From positions 3,658,001 through 3,722,000 of the forward strand of contig NZ_CP051774.1 in the NCBI RefSeq assembly GCF_012913485.1: a stretch of DNA of 64,000 nucleotides, given 5' to 3'. The stretch is from Luteolibacter luteus. Its GTDB lineage: Bacteria > Verrucomicrobiota > Verrucomicrobiia > Verrucomicrobiales > Akkermansiaceae. Of the stretch, positions 25,362 to 33,537 are shown piece by piece. The translations under genes were made by a program, and so were the position numbers. The notes under the pieces are model-generated. The model was not told the DNA's origin and did no database searches. It saw nothing but the letters and a program-made list of their open reading frames with translations. How positions within the stretch are numbered: the first letter of the stretch is position 1; the number at the start of each line of letters is the position of its first letter.

Positions 25362-26717
25362 CTAGAGAGGGGCAGTTGATTCGCTCACCAGTCGGTAGAA
25401 GCGTTTCGTTTTTCCGCCTGAGCCGGGATCGGAGACCGAGATCTGGCCGCTTTCGTTTGGCTCCACGGCGATCAGGCTCCAGGTGATCATGTCGCTGGAG
25501 GCATAGACCAGGATATTGGTGTCCGGCTCGCCCTCGATGTGAAAGGAGAGCGTGTGATCCGGGTTCACGATCACGCGGCTCACCTTGAAAATTTCCGGCA
25601 GAGCTGCGCCGTTCACCACCAGCGAGGCCGGACCAGCACTTGCGGCAGTGCTACCGCGGCTCAGGTCTACGGAGTAGGTGCCGCTATCGGCCGGATCCAG
25701 ATTGGTTAGGATCAGGGTGGCGGAGTTGGCCCCGCTTAGTGCCACGCCATTCTTTTTCCACTGGTAAGAAACCGGACCGGTGGCCACGGCTGAGACGGTG
25801 AAGGCTGCCGCCTGCCCGGCATTCCGTATTTGGCTCACGGGATTGCCGGTCACGGTAAGGACATCCCCACTTCGGGCCAAGGTATCGTTGGGCACAAAGT
25901 TCGGGTCGGACGTTAGTACGATCCGGTCGATCTGGGCGTGCTGCTCGCGCGCCCTGAATCGGAGTGAATGACCTCCAGTCGTCAGGGAATAGACACGCGG
26001 GGACAGCACTGTCGCGCCTGTAGGCGCAGGAGAGGCCGGAGGAGGAATGAAGATTTTCTTCCACATCCAATTGCCGCTGCGGACGCCGATCAGCGGATCC
26101 GGTGCGCCGTAGAAATGGAAAATCTCCTCATCCGTCGTCCCATCCATCGCGATATAGATCGAGTCGCTGCTGGAAGTTCCTCCCCGGACCCGGCACCAGA
26201 CCTGATATTCATCGTCGGTCGGCACGTTGAAATTCACGCTGATCGAGCCGGCGATGGGATAAACCGGGCAGCTCACGTAAGTCGTGCCGGACTCCGTGGT
26301 CTTGGCGAAGGGAGAAGTCATTTGCCCGCTTTCCGCCTCCACCAGTATCATCCGTGTGCTGGTGTCTTGGGCTCCCGGCTCGGCCACGTAGGTTAGACTC
26401 ACCTCGGCCGAAAAGAGGCTTTCTTGCCCCGCGGTATTGTACGCAGTTACCGCGCAGAAGTAGGTCTGCCCCGAAGTCAGGCTCGTCAGCACCGCCTCCA
26501 GCGCGTTCCCGACATCGAGAACCCGGGTATATTGGCGCGTGGACTCTCCCCAATAGATCTTATATCCCGAAATATTTTCTTCGGAATTCCGGTCCCAAGC
26601 GACACTTGCAGAACCGGGGGAAATCGCTCCTAGAACAGGATCGGAGAGGGAAAGGATCGCCAGTGCCAAACGCAATAGCGGCACGGCAAGATGTTTCGAT
26701 CCTCTTATAAATGACAT
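25362..26717 (-). CDS. Secreted FN3 / carbohydrate-binding-like / Ig-like protein
   Basis: About 451 residues from the chosen ATG at 26717; a further in-frame start at 26792 would place 25 polar residues before the signal peptide. Residues 1-31 are a signal peptide (LLRLALAILSLSDPVLGA). An FN3 domain follows at about 32-115 (SVAWDRNSEENISGYKIYWG, TYFCAVTAYNTAGQES). Residues about 125-275 resemble a beta-sandwich carbohydrate-binding module (MILVEAESGQM at the start, YQVWCRVRGG, GGHSLRFRAREQHAQID at the end). An Ig-like domain at about 290-370 has YQWKKNGVALSGANSATL. The C-terminal sandwich ends KRFYRLVSE, a common verrucomicrobial ending. It converges on the export gene and may be a surface or matrix protein; no enzyme motif is visible. 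Confidence 0.75.
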   Translation of the reverse strand: MSFIRGSKHLAVPLLRLALAILSLSDPVLGAISPGSASVAWDRNSEENISGYKIYWGESTRQYTRVLDVGNALEAVLTSLTSGQTYFCAVTAYNTAGQESLFSAEVSLTYVAEPGAQDTSTRMILVEAESGQMTSPFAKTTESGTTYVSCPVYPIAGSISVNFNVPTDDEYQVWCRVRGGTSSSDSIYIAMDGTTDEEIFHFYGAPDPLIGVRSGNWMWKKIFIPPPASPAPTGATVLSPRVYSLTTGGHSLRFRAREQHAQIDRIVLTSDPNFVPNDTLARSGDVLTVTGNPVSQIRNAGQAAAFTVSAVATGPVSYQWKKNGVALSGANSATLILTNLDPADSGTYSVDLSRGSTAASAGPASLVVNGAALPEIFKVSRVIVNPDHTLSFHIEGEPDTNILVYASSDMITWSLIAVEPNESGQISVSDPGSGGKTKRFYRLVSESTAPL

Positions 26718-27017
26718 TAATCGAATATAAAAATCAATAGATTTGAAAGAAAGCCTTAAATTATTTGTTAGGTGGCGGCTCCTTTCTGTCATTGATTTGC
26801 AAGGCCCTTTGCCCGGTGAGTGGGCGTAGGGAGAGGCTCAAGCTGCTTATAAGAGGGGATGCCTGTCTAAGTCGGCGATGACCGGAATCTTTATCCACGC
26901 GATCGATTGGATTTTCACAAGAAGACACAAAAGGCCGGGAAGGTATCCCCTCCCGGCCTTTTTGCGTTTTCGGGGAAATGGAAACCCCCGGTTTACCCAG
27001 TAAAGTTAAGAATTAAT
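26718..27017. other. Intergenic region with AT-rich promoter area and terminator
   Basis: 300 bases. Next to the secreted protein's start (26718-26790) the DNA is unusually AT-rich, consistent with its promoter on the minus strand. The terminator at 26931-26960 belongs to the gene ending at 27018. No open frame here looks like a protein. Confidence 0.4.
26926..26964 (-). terminator. Rho-independent terminator, symmetric
   Basis: Stem AAGGCCGGGA (26931-26940) pairs with TCCCGGCCTT (26951-26960) over a 10-base loop. It is flanked by A/T runs on both sides, so it could work in both directions. On the minus strand it lies about 60 bases past the stop of the small membrane protein gene ending at 27018. 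Confidence 0.8.
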
Positions 27018-27386
27018 TCATCCACCCGGAAAGACAGTGACTCCCGGTGCGCTTGCTTCCCGCCCGCCGACTTTCGGCAAGGAACCTAGTCGTCCTTGCT
27101 CCTGTTCTTCCCGCAGGCAATGCCACGCCCGGGCAGCGCCTAGAGCGAGCAGGGCATGCGGTGCGAAGGACAGCCCCAGCCGGACCGCCGCCGCTGCAAC
27201 TCGTGGAAGCGGCAAACTTCTTGCGAGGTAGCCAACTGCGAAGGCGATCCCCACTGCCCCCAAGGGCCGACGGACGATCATGGATTCCACGTCGGCTTGG
27301 ACCTCGCGAGCGCGGGCCTTGCCTTCAGAAATCTTGGTCTCGACCCATTGGTCGGCATCGAGACGTTCACGCGGTGAGACGTTCAT
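27018..27386 (-). CDS. Small membrane protein with DUF883/YqjD-like layout
   Basis: A 122-residue protein. ATG 27386 (MNVSPRERLDADQW) is preferred; an in-frame start at 27416 overlaps the upstream gene. An amphipathic, charged N-terminal helix (about residues 8-38, ISEGKARAREVQADVESMI) is followed by RPLGAVGIAFAVGYLARSL, similar to the single transmembrane segment at the end of YqjD/ElaB (DUF883) ribosome-associated inner-membrane proteins. Unlike those, it continues with a second hydrophobic part and a 30-residue polar tail. It starts 23 bases after the preceding gene on the same strand, so the two form an operon. Function unknown. Confidence 0.6.
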   Translation of the reverse strand: MNVSPRERLDADQWVETKISEGKARAREVQADVESMIVRRPLGAVGIAFAVGYLARSLPLPRVAAAAVRLGLSFAPHALLALGAARAWHCLREEQEQGRLGSLPKVGGREASAPGVTVFPGG

Positions 27387-27409
27387 GGAAATAGGGAGGG
27401 GGGTTGGGA

Positions 27410-27781
27410 TTACCAACGGGAGCGGAGTTTCGACATTTCGCGGGTCACACGATCCACGGTTTTTCCATCGCGCAAGGTATCATAAGCGTGATGCAGCCCT
27501 TTTCTTGCGGCAGGAATCACCGATTTTTCGATCATCCGGGTAAAACGTTCCCCTCTTGTACGACGGTGACCGCCTCGGGAGAAAAACAAGACCCCCAAAG
27601 CAACCCCGGCCACGGCGAAGCCCGCAACTTCTGCCAGAGGCATGGTCCTCAAGCGCCTTCCGGCACCCCTCAAGACTTCGCCCAACTGCACGCCCAGCGG
27701 TGCCTGATGAAGTTCATTCCAATGTTGTTCCGAGTCCACCATGCGGCTCTCGGCATTCTCATCGATCGATAGTGGTTTCAT
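27410..27781 (-). CDS. Small membrane protein, unknown function
   Basis: A 123-residue protein starting at ATG 27781 (MKPLSIDENAESRM); a longer frame to 27889 has no supporting features. Residues about 15-45 are a polar helix, then PLAEVAGFAVAGVALGVLFF forms one transmembrane segment, followed by a basic stretch (RGGHRRTRGERFTRM) and an amphipathic C-terminal helix ending RDGKTVDRVTREMSKLRSRW. The positive-inside rule puts the C-terminus in the cytoplasm. Paired with the YqjD-like gene downstream, it may belong to a stress-induced membrane-remodelling pair, but this is a guess from size and topology. Confidence 0.55.
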   Translation of the reverse strand: MKPLSIDENAESRMVDSEQHWNELHQAPLGVQLGEVLRGAGRRLRTMPLAEVAGFAVAGVALGVLFFSRGGHRRTRGERFTRMIEKSVIPAARKGLHHAYDTLRDGKTVDRVTREMSKLRSRW

Positions 27782-27943
27782 GGCTGATCCTACCATCGCA
27801 CGATATGGGCCACCGCCAATCGATACTGCGCAAGCTTTTCCAAACGAGTCCCTTAGGTCGCTTGCCAGAAAGGCTCCCCGCTGCTTCAAAGGTGCGACTT
27901 ACCCCTCCCTCCAAGAAGCAGCGGCGCAAAATGCACAACCTAT

Positions 27944-28798
27944 TCAGCGTGCGGTCAGCAAGAGCGCCCCGATGATTCCTGCCTGTTGTTCCAGATGAGG
28001 TGCCACGATGTAGGGCTTGTGCTGGATCGGGGCGAAATACCCCGCGGCGATCTCGTTCAAAAGAGTCTCCACCTTTTCGTGGAAGCCTTCCGCTTGGGAC
28101 ACGCCGCCGCCGATGATGACACGTTCGGGAGCTACGATTCCCACCAGCGAGAGTGCTCCGTGAGCGAGATACCAAGCTTCCGTGTTCCAGGCCGGATGAT
28201 CGGGCGGAAGTTCGTGGGCAGGCTTGCCCCAGCGCGCGGCCATGGAGGGACCGCTGGCCAGCCCTTCGAGGCAATCGGCATGGAAGGGACACACTCCCGC
28301 GAAGTGGTCATCCGGTTTGCGTGGCACTTTTAGATGCCCGAATTCCGGGTGCAGGGTTCCGTGGATCAAATGCCCTCCGCTGAGGATCCCGGCACCGATT
28401 CCGGTGCCGATCGTGATGTAAGCCACATCCTCCATCCCGCTTGCGGCACCGATCCGTGCCTCGGCCAGAGCAGCGGCATTCACGTCAGTCTCGATGGTGA
28501 CTTGCGCTCCGGGGAAGGCCTCATGCAGCGCGCCAATGATCGAGTAGTCGGCCCAGCCCGGCTTGGGTGTGGCGAGTAGCTTGCCATAGTTGCCGTGACG
28601 AGGGACTACTCCCAGCGGGCCGAAAGCCGCCACTCCGATCGCGGATGGCGTGCCCCGTTCGCGTAGCCAGCCCGTCGCCCGGCTAAAAGTTTCTTCCGGC
28701 GTGGTTGTGGGAAAACGCCACTCTTCGGTGACGGCCCCTTCTCCGGTTCCGGTTGCGACGACGGTTTTCGTTCCTCCGAGCTCGATGCCTGCGATCAT
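27944..28798 (-). CDS. ROK family sugar kinase (fructokinase-like)
   Basis: A 284-residue cytoplasmic kinase. The phosphate-binding motif IELGGTKTV is at residues 5-13, TDVNAAALAE holds the catalytic Asp105, and TIGTGIGAGI is the second phosphate loop. The ROK zinc site is intact: His155 then Cys170, His173 and Cys176 (GHLKVPR followed by CPFHADCLEG). PEFGHL and the short length match ScrK/GmuE-type fructokinases (D-fructose to fructose 6-phosphate with ATP). It sits four bases behind the KDPG aldolase gene on the same strand, so an alternative substrate such as 2-keto-3-deoxygluconate is possible. The catalytic residues are complete; only substrate identity is open. Confidence 0.88.
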   Translation of the reverse strand: MIAGIELGGTKTVVATGTGEGAVTEEWRFPTTTPEETFSRATGWLRERGTPSAIGVAAFGPLGVVPRHGNYGKLLATPKPGWADYSIIGALHEAFPGAQVTIETDVNAAALAEARIGAASGMEDVAYITIGTGIGAGILSGGHLIHGTLHPEFGHLKVPRKPDDHFAGVCPFHADCLEGLASGPSMAARWGKPAHELPPDHPAWNTEAWYLAHGALSLVGIVAPERVIIGGGVSQAEGFHEKVETLLNEIAAGYFAPIQHKPYIVAPHLEQQAGIIGALLLTAR

Positions 28799-28802
28799 GA
28801 AT

Positions 28803-29435
28803 CTATCTGGCGTCCGCGGCGGCAGCGAGTGCCTCGCGCGTGAGACGAGTGATCTCAGACCACTGGCCCTCGTTTACCAGCGATTTCTCTACCATCCACG
28901 ATCCTCCGATCGCCGCGACGATGGGGAGCCTCAGATATGCCTCAAGCAGTGCGGACGTGATTCCTCCGGTCGGCACGAATTTCACGCCGGTGTGGGCGTA
29001 GGGTCCCGCCAGTGCCTTCAGCATGGCGGTCCCGCCCGCGACCTCGGCGGGGAAGAATTTGAGCAGCTTGCAACCGAGAGACAGCGCCTGCTCGACCTCG
29101 CCCGGCGTCATCACCCCGGGTGAAAATTGCAGTCCGGCCTCCCGCGCTTTGGTCACAATCTTCGGGTTGAGACCCGGCGCGAGCCCGAAGACCGCTCCCG
29201 CATCCCTCGCGCGCGACACTTGGTCCTCGTCCAGCAGCGTTCCCGCACCGAGGAGAATCTCGGGAAAGGTTTTCGCGATCCGCCGGATTGATTCCTCCGC
29301 CGCCGGGGTGCGGAAGGTGATCTCCATGATGTCGAGCCCGCCTGCCAGCAAGGCCTCGGCAAGGGGTTCAGCGGAGCCCGCGTCATCAAGGACGACGACG
29401 GGGACAATGCGCTTGGCGAGCACGCGTTCGATCAT
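28803..29435 (-). CDS. eda: 2-keto-3-deoxy-6-phosphogluconate / 4-hydroxy-2-oxoglutarate aldolase
   Basis: A 210-residue class I aldolase that splits KDPG into pyruvate and glyceraldehyde 3-phosphate (Entner-Doudoroff and uronate catabolism). Glu38 in EITFRT is the catalytic acid/base and Lys126 in KLLKFFPAE is the Schiff-base lysine. GAGTLLDEDQ, FSPGVMTPGE and VKFVPTGGI are conserved family blocks. Length equals that of E. coli Eda (213). It is the first gene of a two-gene unit with the ROK kinase and is transcribed divergently from an IclR regulator 68 bases away, with two overlapping palindromes in the gap. Confidence 0.95.
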   Translation of the reverse strand: MIERVLAKRIVPVVVLDDAGSAEPLAEALLAGGLDIMEITFRTPAAEESIRRIAKTFPEILLGAGTLLDEDQVSRARDAGAVFGLAPGLNPKIVTKAREAGLQFSPGVMTPGEVEQALSLGCKLLKFFPAEVAGGTAMLKALAGPYAHTGVKFVPTGGITSALLEAYLRLPIVAAIGGSWMVEKSLVNEGQWSEITRLTREALAAAADAR

Positions 29436-29467
29436 GCAGGGGTCTCCTGCTGGATTTCCGACTTGAG

Positions 29468-29491
29468 TTCAAATATGAATTTGAAATTCAT
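29468..29491. promoter_or_regulatory. Overlapping palindromes, probable IclR operator between eda and iclR
   Basis: Two perfect palindromes overlap. TTCAAAT-atga-ATTTGAA occupies 29468-29485, and ATGAATTT-g-AAATTCAT occupies 29475-29491. A third, weaker one (TTCA-tcag-TGAA) follows at 29488-29499. They fill the 68-base gap between the divergent eda and iclR starts and end 12 bases before the iclR ATG. AT-rich palindromes of this size are typical of KdgR/IclR-family operators. Binding by the adjacent regulator is inferred from position. Confidence 0.6.
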
Positions 29492-29503
29492 CAGTGAAAT
29501 CAG

Positions 29504-30289
29504 ATGAGCAAGCTTTCGATACCCTCCGAAGAGCGCCGCTATGGCGCGCCAGCCTTGGACAAGGGGCTCGATATTTTGGAGCACCTCTCCCATGAGAGCT
29601 TGCCGCTTGGCCAACTCGAGATCGCGCGGGCATTGGGCCGCACGCCGGGCGAGATCTACCGGATGCTGATGTGCCTCGAAGAGCGTGGCTACGTGATGCG
29701 GGACGAAGGCAGCGGAAAATTCCGCCTTACCTTGCGACTCTACGAACTAAGCCATCGTCAGAATTCCACCACCCTGCTGAGGAAAGCGGCGCGCTTGCCA
29801 ATGGAGTCGATCGCCGAAACCGTCGGCCAAGCCTGCCATCTCAGCGTGATGAACGGCCCCATGCTGCTGGTGCTGATGGAGCGCATGCCCGCCTGCCAAG
29901 TTTGCCTGGCGGTTGGAGAAGGCTCGCGGATGCCCGTGCTGCAGTCCACCTCGGGGAAGCTATTGCTCGCGAACTGGCCTGAAGCTGAAGCCTTGGAATT
30001 TCTGGACCAGCTTCCCGATTTCCGGGACGCCTCGAAGGCCTATCGGCACAAGCTTTTACAGGCCTTGGCGGACCTCCGCGGAGCCGCTCATTGCCATGTC
30101 TCCAGTAGCACGACGGAAGGCGTGGCTGACATCGCCGTGCCGGTCGGCGTTCCAGGCTCTGATGTCGCTGGAGCTTTAGTCATCTCCTATCTCTCCGGAA
30201 CGAAGAGCGGTGAGAAGAATTATCCCCGCTACTTGGAGGCTCTCAAGGCAGGGGCAAACGAAATCAACCGCAACCTGGGGATCGCCTGA
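29504..30289 (+). CDS. IclR family transcriptional regulator
   Basis: A 261-residue regulator. Residues about 17-75 form the winged helix-turn-helix (ALDKGLDILEHLS, LGQLEIARALGRTPGEIYRML, GYVMRDEG-GKFRLTLRLYEL). Residues about 85-255 are the IclR effector domain (GQACHLSVMNG, TSGKLLLANW, GVADIAVPVGVPG). The usual Ser/Cys effector-pocket positions are not clear enough to name a ligand. It is divergent from eda and the ROK kinase and probably controls them together with itself, in the manner of KdgR, which senses 2-keto-3-deoxygluconate. Its stop overlaps the start of the next regulator gene by one base (TGATG). Confidence 0.9.
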   Translation: MSKLSIPSEERRYGAPALDKGLDILEHLSHESLPLGQLEIARALGRTPGEIYRMLMCLEERGYVMRDEGSGKFRLTLRLYELSHRQNSTTLLRKAARLPMESIAETVGQACHLSVMNGPMLLVLMERMPACQVCLAVGEGSRMPVLQSTSGKLLLANWPEAEALEFLDQLPDFRDASKAYRHKLLQALADLRGAAHCHVSSSTTEGVADIAVPVGVPGSDVAGALVISYLSGTKSGEKNYPRYLEALKAGANEINRNLGIA

Positions 30290-31323
30290 TGAACGCGACC
30301 GACAATCGGAAAGAAATGTCCCGTGCTGCTGCGGGTCCGGTCAGCCAGCGGGACATCGCCCGGCATTTCGGGGTGAGTCACGTGACCGTCTCGCTTGCCC
30401 TGCGCCATAGCAACCGTGTTTCGAAATCGCTGGGCGACCGGATCCGTGATCACGCGGAGGCAGTCGGCTATCAGCGCGATCCGCTCCTCGCCGCACTTGC
30501 CGCCTACCGCTATCGGAAATCGCGACATACCATCCGCGGTGTCGTTGCGTGGATCAATGCATGGCCCGATTCAGGCCGGATGCTTCTTGATCCGTGCATC
30601 TCCCGCTATTGGCAGGGAGCAAGCGAAGCTGCGACGGAATCTGGCTATCGCCTCGAAGAGTTCCGGCTCGGCACGGATCTGAGCGCGGAGCGGCTGCATC
30701 AGGTCCTGAGGACCCGAAATATCCAAGGGATCCTCTTGCCGCCTCATTCACCTGTCACGGATTGGCATGGGTTGCCATGGGAGGACTATGACATTGTCGG
30801 CCTCGGCTCATGGGAACATGGCCCGCGGTCGCAGCGTGTCATGCCCGCCATAAAGGCGAATCTTTCCATGGCGCTCGGAAAGATCACTGCTGCCGGATAT
30901 GCCCGCATCGCCTGCGTCAGCGGGAACTCGGTTCTACGGGAGTCTGGCTACTGCATGGAAGAGTGGCTTCCTTCGATGAAGCGCCATGTCGAGGTCCCCT
31001 TCCTCGATCTGGCCGAAGTTTCCGGGGAAGCGGCCGTCCGCCTGGCAGGGGATTGGATCCGCCGGAACCGGATTGAAGCCGTTCTAACAGATCACGTGCC
31101 TTTGGCCCGCTCCTTGAGGGAGGCCCGATTCCCGGTCGTTACCATGAGCGCCAGCGAGGGATCAAAGTTGACGGGGGTCGATCCGGAGTTCGAGGAGATC
31201 GGCCGTACCGCCGTACGTATGCTCGACTCGCTCACCAGCGAGGGAACTGGCGGACCCGCACGTCTCTTCCGGCAAGTCGCCATTGAAGGTACTTGGCGCG
31301 AGGGGAGCAGCTTTCCGGGCTGA
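30289..31323 (+). CDS. LacI family transcriptional regulator (1)
   Basis: A 344-residue LacI-type repressor. The DNA-binding domain is at about residues 17-70 (SQRDIARHFGVSHVTVSLALRHSNRVS, then RIRDHAEAVGYQRDPLLAALAAYR). The hinge YRKSRHTIRG replaces the usual ...TIG-V hinge, and the periplasmic-binding-like sensor spans about 80-340. Sequence is clearly paralogous to the gene on the other strand immediately downstream: both have AWINAWP, SGYRLEEFR or FGYRLEEFR, and ILLPPH or LLLPPH. Its start overlaps the iclR stop by one base, so the two regulators are made from one transcript. The effector is unknown. Confidence 0.9.
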   Translation: MNATDNRKEMSRAAAGPVSQRDIARHFGVSHVTVSLALRHSNRVSKSLGDRIRDHAEAVGYQRDPLLAALAAYRYRKSRHTIRGVVAWINAWPDSGRMLLDPCISRYWQGASEAATESGYRLEEFRLGTDLSAERLHQVLRTRNIQGILLPPHSPVTDWHGLPWEDYDIVGLGSWEHGPRSQRVMPAIKANLSMALGKITAAGYARIACVSGNSVLRESGYCMEEWLPSMKRHVEVPFLDLAEVSGEAAVRLAGDWIRRNRIEAVLTDHVPLARSLREARFPVVTMSASEGSKLTGVDPEFEEIGRTAVRMLDSLTSEGTGGPARLFRQVAIEGTWREGSSFPG

Positions 31324-32409
31324 CTAGCGTGCCTTCTTTCTTGCGGGTGGCTTGGCTGGCTTCAGCGGCAAGCTGATGCCATCGATCCAAGTGCCTTCGA
31401 CAAGGATTTGCCGCATGAGCGAGGGGATGCCGCGGGTGCCGTCGTTGATCAGGGCGTTCAAAGTCAGGAAGCCGACCCGCCCGGTTTCTTCAGGATTCTG
31501 GTTGATCCCGCTGTCGATCCCTGTGTCCAGCACCGTGGTGGCCGCGAGCCCGATCTCCCCGGGGCAAGAGATTCCGGCCTTCTTGAGATAAGAGGAAACG
31601 CCAGGCAGATCCGTATAAATGGCGTCCACCCCATGGTCCTTGATCCAGGCTGCCAATCGGGCGGATGCCGGTCCCGCAGCGAACTCGCCAAGATGCAGGA
31701 TCGGAACACGACGCGATTCATCTACTTCGCGCTGGGCTGCCAGGAAACCCGCCTCGAAAAGATGGCCATTCCGGCGCAGGTCGCCCCCTGTGGTCACAAA
31801 ACCGATTCTCTCGTAACCCCGCTCGCTCATCGTTGCGAAAGCCCGCAAGGTGTTGCCGACTTGATCGGAGGTCACCAGGTGTGCACGCGGAAAGCGGAGC
31901 GAGCGCCCGAAGCGCACCACGGAATACTCCGACCAAGGAAAGTCCTCCCAATTCGGCTCATGGCGATGCGGCGGCAGGAGCAGGCCGCGAATATCCCGCG
32001 TGGAAAGAATTTCGTGGAGCCGTTGGGGACTGAGGTTCGTTCCTCCGATCCGGAATTCCTCAAGGCGGTAGCCGAATTTTTCCGCCGCCGCGTGGGCACC
32101 CTTCCAATAGAGATCGAATTCACGGAAGCTCCGCAGCTTGTCCGGCTCGGGCCAAGCATTGATCCAAGCAATGGCCGAGGTAATGGGATGATCCGATTTG
32201 CCCCGCCGGTAGTTCGCCAGCGCCGCGAGCATGGGATCAGGGCGATAGCCGAGACGTTCCGCCGTTTCCTGCACCTTCATCCTCATCTCTGCCGAGATCC
32301 GCGGATGATTTCGCAGTGCCAGCGACACGGTCACATGCGTCACGCCGACTTCCTTTGCGATGTCCCGCAGGCTCACGCGCTTGGGCGAAGAATCAGGGGA
32401 AGTGCTCAT
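31324..32409 (-). CDS. LacI family transcriptional regulator (2), paralogue of the adjacent one
   Basis: About 361 residues from ATG 32409 (MSTSPDSSPKR); an in-frame ATG at 32424 adds five residues. The helix-turn-helix is at about 12-60 (SLRDIAKEVGVTHVTVSLALRNHPRIS, GYRPDPMLAALANYR). The sensor domain from residue 75 keeps AIAWINAWPEPDK, EKFGYRLEEFRIGG and GLLLPPHRHEPN. The tail is a basic segment, KPAKPPARKKAR. Its stop codon directly abuts the stop of the first LacI gene, giving two paralogues tail-to-tail with no spacer. This LacI subgroup with AWINAWP is common in Verrucomicrobia next to glycan-use genes; its targets here are unknown. Confidence 0.9.
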   Translation of the reverse strand: MSTSPDSSPKRVSLRDIAKEVGVTHVTVSLALRNHPRISAEMRMKVQETAERLGYRPDPMLAALANYRRGKSDHPITSAIAWINAWPEPDKLRSFREFDLYWKGAHAAAEKFGYRLEEFRIGGTNLSPQRLHEILSTRDIRGLLLPPHRHEPNWEDFPWSEYSVVRFGRSLRFPRAHLVTSDQVGNTLRAFATMSERGYERIGFVTTGGDLRRNGHLFEAGFLAAQREVDESRRVPILHLGEFAAGPASARLAAWIKDHGVDAIYTDLPGVSSYLKKAGISCPGEIGLAATTVLDTGIDSGINQNPEETGRVGFLTLNALINDGTRGIPSLMRQILVEGTWIDGISLPLKPAKPPARKKAR

Positions 32410-32515
32410 GGCTACCTGAAACATCCAGTGTAACCCTTACGGCCGGGCGAGCGAAATGTATGACAACTGGATCTCTTCGTCCTTGAGAGAAGCCTTTTGC
32501 CAAGCCGCCTTCGGA

Positions 32516-32549
32516 GCAAAAAAAAGAGGCACCTTTAAAAGGTGCCTTC
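32516..32549 (-). terminator. Terminator of the tRNA-Tyr transcript
   Basis: The perfect palindrome at 32527-32547 (arms AGGCACCTT and AAGGTGCCT) is followed on the minus strand by CTTTTTTTT at 32526-32518. It lies about 35 bases past the 3' end of the tRNA. Confidence 0.85.
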
Positions 32550-32581
32550 TTTATCACCGAACCTCTCTCACTGAGAGAGGA

Positions 32582-32667
32582 TGGTGGGCAGGGCTGGATT
32601 CGAACCAGCGAAGTCGTAAGACAGCAGATTTACAGTCTGCCCCGTTTGGCCGCTCCGGAACCTACCC
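32582..32667 (-). tRNA. tRNA-Tyr (anticodon GTA), CCA encoded
   Basis: On the minus strand, the acceptor arm GGGTAGG pairs with CCTGCCC (one G-U), the anticodon stem-loop GCAGACTGTAAATCTGC carries GTA, a long class II variable arm follows, and the T-arm is GCTGG-TTCGAAT-CCAGC. The discriminator A and an encoded CCA end the gene. The long variable arm plus GTA anticodon identify bacterial tRNA-Tyr. Confidence 0.95.
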
Positions 32668-32766
32668 TTTGTTTCGGCGGGGACGGAGAACTAGGGGGGA
32701 GGGCGGTCTTTGGCAAGGGAAAATCCGACTTTGTTAGATCCGCCCGACCCTCTTTTTCCCGCGAGT

Positions 32767-33537
32767 TTACCAGAGGGTTCGCCCCCCGTTGACAATCAAG
32801 GTTTGGCCGGTGAGGAAGGAAGATTCGTCCGCCGCGAAAAAGCTCACGGCGTGAGCGATGTCCGAGGGCTTTCCCCAGCGTCCGATCGGGATTGTGGAAA
32901 GGTAGCTGGCCTTGGTCTTTTCCGGCACGTCATCGTGGCGCTCCACCGGGATCCAGCCGGGTGCCACCGTGTTCACGGTGATCCCGTGGGGAGCCAGCTC
33001 GTTCGCCATCGAGCGGCTCCAGCCGATCTGCCCGCCCTTGGCGGCCACGTAGGCGCTGAATTCCGGGACTCCGGCGTGGAAAACCTCGCTGGTGATATTG
33101 ATGATCCGGCCGCTCTGGCGCTCCTTCATCCGCGGGATCAGGCGCTTCGCCAGCAGGAAGGGGCTCTTGATGAAGGCGTCCACCATCGATTGGTGATCTT
33201 CCCAAGTGTAGTCCTCGAGCTTCTTCATGGGTTGGAAGGGGGTAGCGTTTGCCACGACCACATCCACGTGGCCGAAGCGGGCCTCGATCTCGCTGGCCAT
33301 GCGGTTCACCTCGCCCTCGTCCATGACGTCGCCGGTCACCAGCATCGCCTCGCCTCCGGAAGCCCGGATTCCGGCGACTACCGCTTGGCCAGCTTCCTGG
33401 CTGGAGACGCAATTGACCACGACCTTCGCTCCCGCGGCCGCCAAGGTTTCTGCAATGATGCGACCGAGCCCTCGGCTCGATCCGGTCACCCAGGCGACAC
33501 GGCCGTCCAGGCGGAATGGGTTTTTGACTACCGACAT
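32767..33537 (-). CDS. SDR family NAD(P)-dependent oxidoreductase (FabG-like)
   Basis: A 256-residue classical short-chain dehydrogenase. The cofactor loop TGSSRGLG is at residues 18-25, the catalytic Ser150 is in ITSEVFH, and Tyr163/Lys167 form YVAAK. The usual NNAG structural motif is replaced by VANATP (residues 95-100). The C-terminus has APGWIPVERHDD and SSFLTGQTLIVNGGRTLW, the family ending. It reduces a ketone or oxidises an alcohol on an unknown small substrate; sequence resembles 3-oxoacyl-ACP reductase and glucose-dehydrogenase-like members. It is a single-gene unit between tRNA-Tyr and a sulfatase on the opposite strand. Confidence 0.9.
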   Translation of the reverse strand: MSVVKNPFRLDGRVAWVTGSSRGLGRIIAETLAAAGAKVVVNCVSSQEAGQAVVAGIRASGGEAMLVTGDVMDEGEVNRMASEIEARFGHVDVVVANATPFQPMKKLEDYTWEDHQSMVDAFIKSPFLLAKRLIPRMKERQSGRIINITSEVFHAGVPEFSAYVAAKGGQIGWSRSMANELAPHGITVNTVAPGWIPVERHDDVPEKTKASYLSTIPIGRWGKPSDIAHAVSFFAADESSFLTGQTLIVNGGRTLW

